Part shown: piece by piece, positions 1 through 12,827 of the stretch | Layout of the letters: every line of letters begins with the position of its first letter | Position numbering within the stretch: the first letter of the stretch is position 1 | DNA from: Diprion similis | Lineage: Eukaryota; Arthropoda; Insecta; Hymenoptera; Diprionidae | Length of the DNA: 64,000 bases | Assembly (NCBI RefSeq): GCF_021155765.1 | Contig: NC_060113.1 | Location: 6,277,001 to 6,341,000 of the forward strand | Direction: 5' to 3' | Translations under genes and position numbers: made by a program | Notes under the pieces: generated by a model | Database searches by the model: none | What the model was told of the DNA's origin: nothing | Seen by the model: the letters and a program-made list of their open reading frames with translations, nothing else

Positions 1-153
1 GACAATGTCAGGTCGCAAAAGCAATATCAGAAGTTCGAAAAATGCAAAGTACCCGATTGTTGCCCCGGGGGATAAGGCTAAGCGGATCCCGGTATATGCC
101 CACTTAACAATAAGTTGGGGTAAAGGCGTATTTCTGTCGGGTACAATTTCCAT
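1..153 (-). CDS. GMC oxidoreductase, N-terminal part only (runs off the left edge)
   Basis: This is the first 51 codons of a fourth GMC oxidoreductase copy; the rest lies left of the window. The ATG (complement of 151-153) is placed by alignment with the other three copies, which all start at the equivalent MDIVPDRN; here the second residue is Glu (MEIV). The fragment holds the hydrophobic segment seen in all copies, roughly residues 31-48, which could be a signal anchor or uncleaved signal. It stops before the FAD-binding loop. Bases 1-338 are almost identical to 18121-18458 of the third intact gene, with only a couple of substitutions, whereas the DNA just upstream (from about 339) instead resembles the flank of the 2377-5566 gene. 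Whether the complete gene is intact cannot be seen. Confidence 0.8.
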   Translation of the reverse strand, partial: MEIVPDRNTPLPQLIVKWAYTGIRLALSPGATIGYFAFFELLILLLRPDIV

Positions 154-2376
154 TCTGACTCTTGTGATTTGATGTCGGCTTTGAAAATTTTTTGCTGTAT
201 CGAGAACCGAACATGAAATACTGATCAGACTTCCGTCAAAATGCCCGGTTTTTATATTCGAAAAAATATTCGTGTGCATGCGCATACTTCGGGTCAAACG
301 GGTGCGTATGTTTGCATACATAGCGGTACAAATCACATGATCCTCATCATACCAGTATTTCCAACTTAGATTATCAGTATATGCGTATAATAATGATTTT
401 GCTAATGTGTATGCGATTCGAACAAGTACTTAGGCTCAAATATTTTTTTCCTATCCCTATTTATACATTCTACTTACAAAGTCAAATACGTACTCAGGCT
501 TAGGCATTTATTTTCTCGTCCCCACCCTCACATTCCAAGTACCTGGTCTAGTGAGTGTTCGGGTTTAAATATTTTTTTTCCATGCGTTATATGTCTCATG
601 TATAATGTTCATACGTAGTTAGCCAGCTATAGCAAGCTTGAAGATCCGTGTTCACGCACTCGCGAAGTGCAAATGAGAACAGAAATTTCTTGCATCCAGT
701 TTATTGTCCCTGTTCTTTCATTGTTTTCCGAATTTCCCTAAGCTCAGACCAGGGACTAGATCAATGGCTCTCCGTCAGACTTGGGTTCCTCAAACTGGCG
801 TCCCTGACATGAATAAAATAAAAAAACAATGCGGTCCACTAAGTGTTCGGTTCACCTAAACTGTCTCTGATCTAGATTTGGTCCGAGAAGAGGTACAGAT
901 TTTTCAATTCAACGTCAGATACGAAACGGCAACAAAATAATGTACAATCGATATCTTAAGATTCGTCAGATATTAAAAAATAATTTAAGCTTTTAGTATC
1001 TGTGATAACAAAACAAAACAAAATAAAAATTACAGTTTTACAAAAGAAGAAGCATTAAAACTAGAACCATTTTGCAAAATTAATAGAACATAAATTAAAT
1101 GACACGATTAATCGAGTTACGAATCTTTCTAGAACATTCTAACATTGCCGGCTTTCCGTTTGATCAGGCTACTTTGCTACTTTTCGATTCTATATCGAGC
1201 TCTACGGTTACTTTAATTCGTCATTCAAAATTTTGATAATCTTCAATTCGTCAGCGACTTGCATTACGTGTACAAATCCAGTACATGTCCGTGATATGAA
1301 ATACGGAATGATGCTGATTTAGGTGACTATTTCAAGAGGAAGTTAGTACCACAGAAATATCAAGTGAGTCGACCGAACTCTTTGCTATAAATCACTTCGC
1401 AAGTGCCTCGTTACAACGTTTCATATTTACAGACTTTCCTCGGGTGTACAGTAGGTACTACCTCGTCATAAGAGAGTGTAAGGGAGGTCAGGGAATGGGA
1501 TTCATCGAAATTCGTCGCTGTTATCAGAGATTTTTAATTATTATCTTTACGTGACTCCTTTATACGATTCTCTCACTTATGCCTACTTCGTTTTTTCCAG
1601 TATTTACCACTCTTTTCGTTTCATTCATTTACTTCATTTTCAACTGGCCCTTGAATATTGGAGTTCGTTATATTACGTACATAAAACCAATGTGAGCAAT
1701 GAATAAAGATTTGAGAAAGTCCATCAAGTTATGTTTTACGTATAGTATCTATTCGATGGCATTAGTCATTTCCGCTGTGAATACAATGGAGAAACAATCA
1801 CCATGAAGCCATTTGAAATCATATACCTACAGAGTGGAAATAATGAGTTTAGAAGAAATTTACGTCGACGATATTCTTGGTTGTACGTGATAATTGTCAT
1901 ACCCCTTGATCACTGTATATATTTATTTATTAAATTAGTGATCATTCATAAATGTATCCTGTACCTAATTGTATATATACATAACGAGTTTATATGTTTA
2001 CGTATAAACAATCTGGGTCATGTCTGGAATCCTGAAAGATCAAAAGCTTGAACGACCAAATACTCGACGTATAACTTTTTGAAAAGCCAAGCACTGAAAA
2101 CTCGATATCCTAAATATACAAAAACTCTATTACGCAGAATTTGGAACGACCGACGCTGTGAATAACGAAATTTTGATATATCAGGATTTCAGAATGTCCT
2201 TTTATTGAATCCACCGCATTCAATTACGACTCGCATATTCATTGGCACTTTCACGCCAGCGACTCGCGCTTGTACGGTAGAAACGACTCGAGATTTTGCA
2301 CCGTCGGAACAATGCGATTTTGAAAACTCTCGTGGTTGTCGTGAATTCATCGTTCAAACTATCATCTTTCTGAATG
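154..2376. other. Intergenic DNA with duplicated GMC flank
   Basis: No gene is supported here. Bases 154-338 continue the 5' flank shared with the other GMC copies. About 339-450 matches the flank upstream of the gene at 2377-5566 (near 5735-5840). About 735-900 resembles 14680-14800, sharing a segment around TTCCTCAAACTGGCGT and another around CTGTCTCTGAT, so it is an old duplicated intergenic unit. A reverse-strand AATAAA (complement of 2201-2206) lies about 170 bp beyond the stop codon at 2377 and is a plausible polyadenylation signal for that gene. Confidence 0.5.
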
Positions 2377-5300
2377 CTATGCCTCAGCGTAGCTCTGAAA
2401 TTCAGGGAAGATGTTTTCCGAAGCTCTGACATTCGAAGTCCTGCATCCACCAGAAAAGATGGGGTTCCGATCTTTCTTGATAAGATCCGCTGCCTTTTCA
2501 GCGATCATAATAATTGGTGCGTTGATATTACCGGATGGAATAATTGGCATAACAGAAGCATCAACAACTCGAAGACCACTCACACCGTGAACCCTCAGAC
2601 GTGAGTCTACCACAGCCATTTTGTCGTCAGCAGGGCCCATTTTACAAGTGGAAGCGTAGTGATAATTAGACAATGTGAAAAATCGTGCGTAGCAACGCCA
2701 GTAATCACGTGACGGAAAATTTAAATGAGCACACTCTGGGATCGTGTTAGAGTTGATACGTGCATTCAGTTTCTTCATAGCTGAGGTTTGGCTGAGATTG
2801 TAAGCAAAAAAGACTCCTTCCACCTGTGAATTCGAAGATCGTCATTAAAATCCGTCTCAGCTTGAGCTATGTTGATGTGTTTTTTATGTACAAACTATCT
2901 ACATACCAAAACCTCCAGATCATCTGGGTGGTCGAAATAATTTGGAACGATGATTGGCTGTTGTGCGACATTATTATCTCTCAGCTTGATGTAGCCTCTA
3001 CTTTTCGGATGTATTAGCGCTGGTGTCACACTGTAGGCTTCCTTATCAATTATACCCGAAAATAAAGCTGCGTAAAACTCGTCTCTGAGACCAACGATAC
3101 TCTTCACAACGTCACCGTTTGAATTTTGAGCGCCTGAACCAAGATATAATTGGAGGTCCGGGAAATCGATAGAACTGTTGGCATACCTAAAACGAAACAG
3201 ATAGTTTAGCTAGAGATATTTGTATAAATTGTGTGTAAATTTGTATGAAAATTTATATGTGATGAATTATCTGTTTATCCAGACAACAGTTCAAATTCTC
3301 GCCTATCTCTCCACAGTGTCGTCGGTCATCACCGGTACCCCCCACCCTACTCGTCAGGCCCTGACGGTATTTCTCTTTCTTTCATCCACAAGGGTAACCT
3401 TAAATTATTGCCGCTTTTGCATCACTGTTTAATCCCTGTTTGAGGCTTTAATATTTTCAATCTTACTGTAAAACTATCCTGCTACCCACTATCAACGGAA
3501 TTAAAACTAGAATTTCTTGCCAGATCTTAGTCTGGTATGTAATTTCTATGATTGGACTATGCATAGAAAATTTTTTAAGTTCAATGTCATTGAATAGAAA
3601 ATCCGAGACTGATTACAGTAACTCCCGACAAACACAAGATTCAAGAAGTGTCGAGCTACCCATGTTTTTACAATTATATATGACACTTCTTACTATAATT
3701 CACCAAATTCTCAGTCATCATGTGTATACAAACAGAGGCCATGTTTGTGTTTAAGTCTTGCAGGTACTTTGGAAAAAATTACATTGTTATGACGTTAAAC
3801 TATTTCTATTCAAAACCATTGTAGTGAAAAATTCTCATTTTTACACATTTAGTATATGGCATCTTGGATGCCCAGAAAACTGTCCATCATTAAGTACACA
3901 TGAAACGTTCCGAATGTGAAGTAAATCGTGCGTCTTTGATCTTTATTAGACCCGTGAACTACATGACACTTCTATGATATGAATAAAACCCTAATTACAA
4001 CCAGAAACAAAGGGATCTGAGTTATTATTATTGTTGTTGTTGTTACGATTATTCTGATTTGGGCAAAGAATGCATGGGGGTTAGAAGAACCATCTGCAAA
4101 CGTGCGACACAGATTTTGTGCATAACTTACGAAACCGCGTACTTTACAATTCAACGTACTGCTCAAAATTGATCCTCATAAGTAGGAAAAAATTTTAAGT
4201 ATCTAATTCAGAAGCATATAAGATTATGTTATTTGTTTTACATTATAGAGATAGCATGTACGGCTGTCAGACGTGGATTATTTTGTTACAAGTTGACAAT
4301 TTGTCTCGTAATACTTGAAAATATTCACCTGGTATTGATGAAACCCAGTACGTCGCAGAAGCCTAGACCATATAGTTGACCCTCTTTCTTAACCAGAAAT
4401 TCCGATACTTCTGCTAGAGTTGTAGGTGTGTTATATGGTGGATCAATTAGAAAAGTGAGTCCACCAGTCATAACATGATCCTGAAGATTTTGCCCGACTC
4501 CTGGGCTGTCACGAATAACCTTTACTCCAACTTCTTCTAGGTGTTCTTTAGGTCCAATTCCTGAGAGCATTAGCAGATGAGGCGATTGAACAGCGCCAGC
4601 TGAGAGTATTACTTCTTTTCTTGCACGAACGCTGCGCCTTATGTTTTCTCGGACAAATTCAACACCGTAAGCTGTTTTTGTAGCTTCATCAATGAGAATC
4701 TTATTGACCAGAGAATTCGTACTGATGTATAAGTTTTTCCTATCAGCTGTGGATCGCAGATAAGCTTTCTCCGTGCTGCATCGCAATCCGTTTCTAGTAG
4801 TGGTTTGCGCTCGGTTAAATCCAGTTTGCGTCTTACCGTTCACATCTACCTCATGGTAGCCTATTTCAGATATACCTTTCAAAAAGTATCTTTGTATCGG
4901 GTGCTGAGACTTTGTGTTTTCAACTGTCAGAGGGCCAGAGGTCCCATGATACGATGACTCGCGGAGACCGGGAATCGTGATATTTTCTGCTTTTTTGAAA
5001 TACGGTAAAACGTCATCGTATCCCCATTCAGGATTTCCTAAATCCCTCCAGTTGTCGTAATCTCTTCGGTTTCCACGTACGTATAGCATGTAATTAAGGC
5101 TGCTGCTCCCTCCAAGTGATTTACCTATGGTCCAGCTGCATTGATTGTTGACCATGCCTTTACAATGGGTCGATGAAGGTTCAGTTTTGAATTTCCAATC
5201 CATATCAGTGTTCACAAGATTATACATCAATCCAGGTACATCGGAGATAACTCTTTCATCACCTCCAGCTTCTAGTAGCAAGACAGTCCAGTTTGTATTT

Positions 5301-5566
5301 TCCGTTAGTCGGTTAGCTAGTACAGCTCCTGCGGATCCTGCGCCGATTATTATAAAGTCGAACTGACTTGGCAACTCTTCCGTTGGAACGATGCGTACTC
5401 TGTTATCCTTGTCGACAATGTCAGGTCGCAAAAGCAATATCAGAAGTTCGAAAAATGCAACGTACCCGATTGTTGCCCCGGGGGATAATGCTAAGCGAAT
5501 CCCGGTAAATGCCCACTGAACAATCAGTTGGGTTACAGGTGTATTTCTGTCAGGTACAATATCCAT
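2377..5566 (-). CDS. GMC oxidoreductase, glucose-dehydrogenase-like (copy 1)
   Basis: A flavoenzyme of the GMC family, which oxidises alcohols or sugars with FAD; the substrate cannot be told from sequence. Exons on the minus strand: 5566-4329, 3186-2907, 2823-2377. Introns have GT-AG ends (phase 2, then phase 0) and the joined frame is open for 654 residues, a normal length for insect members. A hydrophobic segment lies at about 31-48. The FAD loop GAGSAG is at about 75-80. GMC signature 1 begins GKSLGGSSS near 148, and signature 2 ends MLSGIG near 338. The catalytic His is about 561 (in [10 protein letters not shown]), and the partner Asn about 605 (SGN, where glucose oxidase has His). The start at MDIV is chosen because all copies share it; the frame stays open for 64 more upstream codons. 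The C-terminus is slightly longer and differs from copies 2 and 3, and the NTNAPT stretch reads NINAPI. Intron 1 is 1,142 bp, longest of the three. Confidence 0.93.
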
Positions 5567-7225
5567 TATCACTCCGTGATTTGATGTCGGCTTCAAAAAT
5601 TCGTTGCTGTATCGACAACTCAACTCGACATACTGATTAGACTTCCGTTGAAATACTTGGTTTTTATAGTCGGAAAAATATTTGTGAGCATACTTCAGGT
5701 CAAAAGGGTGTGTAGGTTTGTGAATATAGCGGTACAAATCACATGATCTTCTCATCACACCGGTATTTTTACCTTAGGTGAACTTTTTCCAAGCATAATA
5801 ATGATTTTGTCAATTTGTATGCAATTCTAACAAGTACTCAGGTTAAAGTATATAGAAGGAGGTACCCGAGCATGCAAATGTGAACAAGATAGCGAATATA
5901 TAAAACTCAGTATTCACCTGACAAGGCATGTAGAATACTAAGCAATATGACTCTCATTTATTGTTAGAATGCAGAATATAAATGATTCTCAAGAGCTGTG
6001 GCATAAAAAGTTTCTGAAGTTTCTATTACGGGGTATATCTATTAGTAATTCTACTAGTAATTGAGAATGGATTATAATGCTATGCTCAAAGTGAATGACA
6101 GAAAAAATGAATTGCAACTTCATTGTTGATCGATCCAAACATACAATCGCAACTTCACGAGGTACATTATAATCAATTTGTTACTGGAGTCACGCCACGT
6201 CGATCAACCTGTTAAACGAGCCCGGTAATACGCCGTGACGTACATTTTTCAAAAGTCCGTTTCATTGAAAACAGTCACGTCTTTATTTATCGCTCGAAGC
6301 GTGCGGTGTCTGTCATTTCGAGATTTTTCTTTAGCCGCTTGAGCGAAGTTTATCGCGCGATCATTTCATTATTACATTCTTATGACAACCATTTCCTCCC
6401 CTTAAATGAAAAGTTGCGTACAGACCAACAACGGTCCCCTACATTATAGGTATGTCATAAACGGTCAAGTTAGCTGGTACCGAGAACTGACCTAAGAATC
6501 GCTGATGAAATAACTAGAGACCATTTAGAGCAATTCTCTTTCTGTTAAATTGAAATTTACATTAGTAATCGAGATCATCTATGTACATTAGAAATATCAA
6601 AGCCAAGCAGGACACTCAATAAGCTGTATGAATGAATGCGTGTGTTAATTTCGGTAAGATGTCAGATCAGGTTAGATTCAAGAGATAATTTCACATCAAT
6701 TTATCTAGTCATATACAAACATTTATTCCCGGGACGCGATGTCACACACTGCACACTTTATTTAAATTCAGGAATCCGGTCAATACCGATCTCATGACCA
6801 TCTCATTTTGAGAATACATGATCTAGCGTGAAAATTTTCAGTTCTTTCTCGAAGGTAATTATTACGTCTAGCTCTCAAGCAGATTGCTCTTTACACTACT
6901 AGTTGCTCACAGAGCCAGCTCAACTGCAGCTAGCTAGTCCCGTACATCCTAATTGTTCCTATGTACTAACTCTCAAGAGTCATCTTCCATTCGGTCAACA
7001 TCTAAATTCACCTTTCTTCCCACAAGCAAACTGAACACTTGCCTTTTTCTTTCTACGATCAATTTCTTCTCCACAACATTTCGTTTTGCTCTATAGTTAT
7101 CTTTTACAATGAATCAATTGTATAAACAATCATTCAACTCCTTTAATATTCGTTCGTTTTATCTCTTCTTATCCACCGTAAGTATGCGTAGTCCACGCAT
7201 TGGGGCCAACACACACTGTTGCGGG
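5567..7225. other. Intergenic, upstream of copy 1
   Basis: No coding region supported. Bases 5567-6050 are the 5' flank homologous to the flanks of the other copies, including a conserved 25-bp element. From about 6100 to 7225 I see only unique AT-rich sequence. Confidence 0.4.
5984..6008 (-). promoter_or_regulatory. Conserved 25-bp upstream element (copy 1)
   Basis: The 25 bases beginning GATTCTCAAGAG and ending GGCATAAAA on the plus strand are identical at 5984, 13375, 18821 and 20065. Here they sit 418 bp upstream of the ATG. Neighbouring bases differ noticeably from those of the other copies, so the conservation is local. A promoter or transcription-start role is an inference. Confidence 0.3.
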
Positions 7226-7325
7226 TCCGATTCGATCCGATCCGATCCGATGCGATCCGATTCGATACGATGCGATCCGATCCGATCCGATCCGATCCGA
7301 TCCGAACCGATCCGAACCGAACGGA
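7226..7325. repeat. Pentanucleotide microsatellite (TCCGA)n
   Basis: About 20 imperfect tandem copies of TCCGA, with variants TTCGA, TGCGA, TACGA and ACCGA. The open frames that cross it on both strands are a consequence of the 5-bp repeat and are not taken as genes. Confidence 0.95.
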
Positions 7326-7550
7326 ACGGGTCTGACCGGCTGCAAACCTTCAGTGTAACGCAGTAAGCGACCGTTAGGCGCAAAACGATGTTCATTCCGC
7401 TATAATTTTCACTTGTATGGAAGCAAAGATTTCTTAATATTCGCAGCTGATCCCAATAATTGAATATGAATCGATAAATCATTCCATGTCTGAAGTTTGC
7501 AGTTTCAAAATGCTAAAAAAAATTTGACTTATGCCAAGTTGAATTCCTTT

Positions 7551-7762
7551 TGATTCCCGTCAATCTGGAATATTCAAAAACGGGATTCACCAATTCGTGT
7601 TTATTCATTGGGCTACTTTGAAAAGAGGGTGTTCATAAACTATACACTTTACTTATTGATTCCCGTCAATCTGGAATATTCAAAAACGGGATCCACCAAT
7701 TCGTGCTTATTCATTGGGCTACTTTGAGAAGAAGGTGTTCATAAACCATACACTTTACTTAC
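7551..7762. repeat. Two-copy 106-bp tandem duplication
   Basis: The segment starting TGATTCCCGTCAATCTGG at 7551 recurs at 7657 with only a few substitutions over about 106 bp. The duplication looks recent. It contains no recognisable gene. Confidence 0.9.
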
Positions 7763-8582
7763 GTACAGAATTCCACGCAACATATGAATCTGTTGCGACA
7801 CTTGTAGTATATACGCGTATTGAAAATTATTTGGTATCAACATCTCAAAGCATTCTGCCCAGTAGTGTGAGATTTTTACCGCCGGATAGCGTTCAATCGT
7901 TCACATAAATTTCATATCTTTGGCGTGCGACCGTCTATGTCGTTTATTGTCGTTTATGCTCATATCATTTGCCGATTCCACCGATCAATTCTACAAGATG
8001 GACAACCTGATGGGTACCTAAATACCCCAAAAACTGTATCTTATATATTATGGCGCAAGGCACAAATCAAGACTAGTATCGAGTCCGTGTACCCCGAAAA
8101 GGGGTCTGGAAGGGGGAGACGCCCGAACCACCACGAAGTATCGGGCGTCAGTGAGCTTATTATGGCGTAAGGTGTCACATCTCGACTCGTGGTCAATCGT
8201 CACCTTCTAAGTCAGAAAGTGTAAGTGTGTGTGGCTGCGAGCTGTGAAGGATCTACCAGCGCCCTGTATAATACATTTCTGTCAGCTAAGGTAAAATAAA
8301 TCATCAATTGTTATGACTATCTAACACTGTGCGTTGAGATTCTTCTGCTAATCACTCCAGCACCCGTTTTTTTGAGATTATCATAAAACCTTCGCTGCGG
8401 TAGACGTGCTTAAGTCCGTGGACATACGACCCTCTGGCCAAGAGTCGTCGACGAGTTAGCCGGTATCTGCTAGTTTGGTTCAAGACTATGTGAGTAGAAT
8501 CACACCAGATCTGGAGCCCAAAAAAAAGGACAGTGAGGGCAGCTTCGTGCTAGCTATTTTGTAGTTTAGTCCAAAGTAGTAC
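7763..8582. other. Intergenic, nothing recognised
   Basis: No gene seen. Weakly similar TATTATGGCG-AAGG motifs occur near 8048 and 8158 and may mark an old tandem duplication of about 110 bp. Confidence 0.3.
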
Positions 8583-8790
8583 CAAAGTCTCCAGATCATC
8601 CTGATGTTCGAAATAATTTGGAAATATGAGTTAGGAGATGTGAGGCATTATGATCTCGCAGCTTTCTTATCAATTATGTTCTTGTATAAGGCTGTGTAAA
8701 AGTCATCTCTGAGACTAGAGATTCTCTCAGGGACTTGACTATTTGTATTTGAAGTGGTTGAAGCAATGAATATTTCAAGAGATATTCATT
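8583..8790 (-). pseudogene. Degenerate GMC oxidoreductase middle exon
   Basis: Aligning this stretch with exon 2 of the intact genes (for example 16512-16791) shows the same order of landmarks: the splice-donor edge GTAC|C, the bases for HPDDLE, the DKEAY region and the LRD-FYA region. It lacks about 54 bp in the middle, from just after CGCAGCTT to CTTATCAATTA, and has many substitutions, so it cannot be a working exon. No matching first or last exon is visible nearby. It is the fossil of another member of the cluster. Confidence 0.8.
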
Positions 8791-10287
8791 TTTCAAAAAG
8801 AAAAAATCTCTCAATTATCACTTATAGTAAAAGATCTTGAAATAAAGGTCACAAATCCTAATCTTTGAAAAACAATGCAATCGATTCAACCGTTTTCAAT
8901 ATGCATATCCGGTGAAATTCATGTAACTGTAGATTTAAAATACGTGCAACTTTGAAAAACTCAATTATTCTCAAGTCCTCGAGTTATGACATCGATAAAA
9001 ATATATATGTTAGGTGGATCTCGGTTAGGTTATACTCGGAAGTATTTTCTTAATATTAATCTATAGATCAATGATTCAGATTCAGGAGTATAAAAAAAAT
9101 CGAAAGAAAAAAGCTTGGTAAAAGTTCAATTCGTGTTTACCAGTGTGATAAAAAAATAAATAAATAAATAAAAATAAAAAATTGAGTTACAATAACAAAC
9201 GGTTACAAAAAACCAGTGAGTATAATTTTATAAACTTTTCTTTCAAAATATTACCTGATATATCTTGTAAATCTAATCTCCGTCTCAGCAATATTTTCTG
9301 GTTAGATGACGATCACTTTGCTCTTGGATGGAGATATTTTTGTCGAAATTATGGAAAATCCCGTGACCTCCAACCTCTTCAGGAAAAATTTCACAATATG
9401 AATATCTTGTAAATGACAGAATACTTTGGAAAATTGTCCCTAGGGTGCTACTGCATGCGGGAACCCACTTGCTAATCATGACAAGTTCGTTGACCGATTA
9501 CCCAACAAGAATCGGTGGTAATAACTCCTTTATTTCAACAACATAGACTTTTCTTTAATTACGAACAAAAATGAAGGCATTAGAAAAATAAAATGAAAAC
9601 TAAACTAAATGATGAAATTTTTCGTGATTTACGACTCTCTGGCGTTATTCATCAGCTAACGGATTTTCGATTTCTCTGTCTGTTATTTCTTAATCTATTG
9701 TCAAGCCTGGCGGTTGCGTTAATTCGTGACGATAATTTTATTCAATCATCTACTTGTAAGCGCCTTCGTTTAAGTGCATAATCGCGCTATTTTTTTCTAT
9801 CTCGAAAATGAAAATGAATTTGATAACTGGCTCTACCTGAGCCTAGTTTCATACAAACGTGACGTAGCTGGCTAAGCTCATTGCTACATGTCCGCTCGTC
9901 TAATAATTTGTGGTCACTCACCGCCTTAGCGGAGTGCAGTGCTACTTCGACGATATGTGCGGGATTGTATACGTGAATGTCTAAGGAATACGTAAGGACC
10001 CCTAATTACGGGTAACCCAGGATATACAAACACTCCGGACAGAACTCTGAGTTTCAGATGATGATGATATAAGCAATCTGCGTCAGATTCCGAATCCCGA
10101 GAACCAAAGTATTGGATCTGCTGCATTCGAGTATGACATGCATGCTTACTGACACAACCGCGCGGCCTTTACACAGTAACGATCGATTCGGGACACCGTT
10201 AAGACCATGCGCTTTTGAGAGCTCGCTTGTTCGTTAATTCATCGTTCAAAGTATCGGTCTTTCCGAATATTATGCATCACGATAGCT
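8791..10287. other. Intergenic, with a segment duplicated at 14937-15240
   Basis: No gene seen. About 9545-9845 is clearly homologous to 14937-15240: both contain a TCGTGATTT segment, a TATTGTCAAGC-TGGCGGT segment and a CGAAAATGAAAATGAA-like segment. It lies at the same position relative to the next gene's 3' end, so the duplicated unit includes 3' flanking DNA as well as the gene. Confidence 0.5.
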
Positions 10288-12827
10288 TTACAACTCTGGA
10301 GAGATGTTTTCCGAAGTTCTGACATTCGAAGTCTTGCACCCAACGGAAATGATGGAATTCCAATCTTGCTTTATGAGATCCGCTGCCTTTTCAGCGATCA
10401 TAATAGTTGGTGCGTTGGTATTACCGGATGGAACGTTTGGCATGATAGAAGCGTCTACAACTCGAAGACGATTTACACCGTGGACCCTCAGGCGTGAGTC
10501 TACTACAGCCATTTTGTCGTCTGCAGGTCCCATTTTACAAGTGGAAGTAAAGTGATACACACTAATTGAGAAAAATCGTGCGTAGCAACGCCAATAATCA
10601 CGCGACGGAAAATTCAAGTTGGCACACTCTGGGATCGTGTTGGAGTTGAGACGTGCATTCAATTTCTTCATCGTCGAGGTTTTGCTGAGGTCGAGGGCAA
10701 AAAAAACTCCTTCCACCTGTGGATCAAAAGATCACCCTTAAAAACTTCCTGAACTTCAGTTACGTTGTTGTTATTCGATATAAAGTTATCTACGTACCAA
10801 AGTCTCCAGATCATCCGGGTGGTCGAAATAATTTGGAACTATGATTGGCTTTTGTGAGACATTTTTACCTCGCAGCTTAATGTAGCCTCTACTCTTCGGG
10901 TGTATCAGCGCTGGTATCGCTTCGTAGGCTTCCTTATCTATTATATCCGCGTATAAGGCTGCGTAAAAGTCGTCTCTGAGACCATTGACGCTTTTAACGA
11001 CTTCACTGTTCTTATTTGAAGCGGTTGAACCGATGACTATTTGGAGGTCAGGAAAATCGATAGAACTATTGTCACATCTGAAAAGAAGTGGAAGGTTTGA
11101 CCGGAGATACTGGCATAAACAGATTTAGGCCTGATGAATCGTGTCTTAATTCAGAAGAAACATGATTGCTGTACTAGGCACGAATTATAAATGTATCGTA
11201 TGTTCTACAAGAGGATTCGAGTCAATCCTTAGAGATTATTCGTAGGGTTTAGATCAAAGCGATACTATACAAAACGGCTCAGAAAATTCGTAGGTGTAAC
11301 CTATATCATCACTGCTATATCAGCACATAAGAATGGCAATATAAACGTAATTCATAAATTTTTAAGAGAGATTGGATAAAACTATAACACCTTTAGTGGA
11401 ATCTTCATGATTATGTTCACTACAGTTTTATTCAAGCCGACGAATAATACGCCTGTGAAATGGTAGAGTACCCAATGTCTGATTTGAGCGATGATGGATA
11501 ACTGAAAGCTCTAAATATGTATAATTGTAAGAACTTGCCTATGATTCGATTCGACAATTTGTCTCTCAATATTTGAGAATATTTACCTGGTATTGATGAA
11601 CCCCAGTACGTCGCAGATGCCTATACCATAAAGCTGACCCTCTTTTTTTACAAGAAAGTCCGTTACTTCCGCTAGAGTTGTTGTAGATGCATTGTATGGA
11701 GGATCGATCAGAAAAGTAAGTCCACCAATCGTAATATGATCCTGAAGATTTTGCCCGACTCCTGGGCTGTCGTGAATAACCTTCACTCCGACCTCTTCAA
11801 GGTGTTCTTTAGGTCCGATTCCTGAGAGCATCATCAATTGTGGAGATAAAAGAGCGCCCGCTGAGAGGATGACCTCTTTTGTTGCACGAACGGTGTGCTT
11901 CATATTTTCTCGGACAAATTCAACGCCGTAAGCTGTTTTTGTAGTTTTATCGATGAGAATCTTGCTGACCAGAGAATTTGTACTAATGTATAGGTTTTTC
12001 CTGCCAGCTACAGGTCGCAGATAGGCTCTCTCCGTGCTGCATCGGAGGCCGTTTCTAGTGGTGGTTTGCAGTCGATTAAATCCAATCTGCGTCTTACCGT
12101 TTACGTCCACCTGACGGTAGCCCATTTCAGATGTACCATTCAGTAAATATCTTCTTATCGGGTGCTCGTACCTTGGGTTTTCAACTGTAAGAGGGCCAGA
12201 AGTTCCGTGATAAGACGATTCACGGAGGTCGGGAATCGTGACATTTTCAGCCTTTTTGAAATATGGTAAAACGTCATCGTATCCCCAACCAAGATTTCCT
12301 GAATCCCTCCAGTTGTTGTAATCTCTTCGATTCCCACGTATGTACATCAAGGTATTAATGCTGCTGGTCCCTCCGAGTACTTTACCGGCTGTCCAGTAGC
12401 ATTGGTTGTTGATCATGCCTCTACAATAGTTCGATGAAGGTTCAGTTTTGAATTGCCAGTCCATATCAGTGTTCACAAAATTATAAGACAATGCCGGTAC
12501 AGCATAGATAAGTCTTTCGTCACCTCCAGCCTCCAGTAACAAGACAGTCCAATTTGTATTTTCCGTTAATCGGTTAGCAAGTACAGCTCCTGCAGTTCCT
12601 GCGCCAATTATTATAAAGTCGAACTGATTTGGCAACTCTTCCGTTGGAACGATGCGTACTCTGTTATCCTTGTCGACAATGTCAGGTCGCAAAAGCAATA
12701 TCAGAAGTTCGAAAAATGCAAAGTACCCGATTGTTGCCCCGGGGGATAAAGCTAAGCGGATCCCGGTATATGCCCACCGAACAATAAGTTGGGGTAAAGG
12801 CGTATTTCTGTCGGGTACAATATCCAT
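10288..12827 (-). CDS. GMC oxidoreductase, glucose-dehydrogenase-like (copy 2)
   Basis: Paralogue of the 2377-5566 gene with the same architecture. Exons on the minus strand: 12827-11587, 11077-10798, 10716-10288. Introns are GT-AG, phases 2 and 0, of 509 and 81 bp. The joined frame is open for 649 residues. The FAD loop reads GAGTAG (about residue 75). Signature 1 begins GKVLGGTSS, signature 2 reads [14 protein letters not shown], the catalytic His is about 562 ([10 protein letters not shown]), and the partner Asn about 606 within [10 protein letters not shown], a typical insect GMC ending. All key residues are present, so the enzyme is probably functional. Membership of a tandem array of close paralogues fits a lineage-specific expansion, as known for insect GMC clusters. 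The upstream frame is open for 72 more codons, but that stretch is probably 5' UTR because copy 1 differs there. Confidence 0.93.

Noticed and set aside
5145..5366. Plus-strand open frame inside GMC exon 1, and similar ones at 12652, 18098, 10304, 16017 and 19415
   Set aside because: Antisense shadows of the GMC exons, repeated only because the exons are duplicated.
7109..7482. Arg/Ser/Asp-rich open frames on both strands
   Set aside because: Produced by the TCCGA pentanucleotide repeat.
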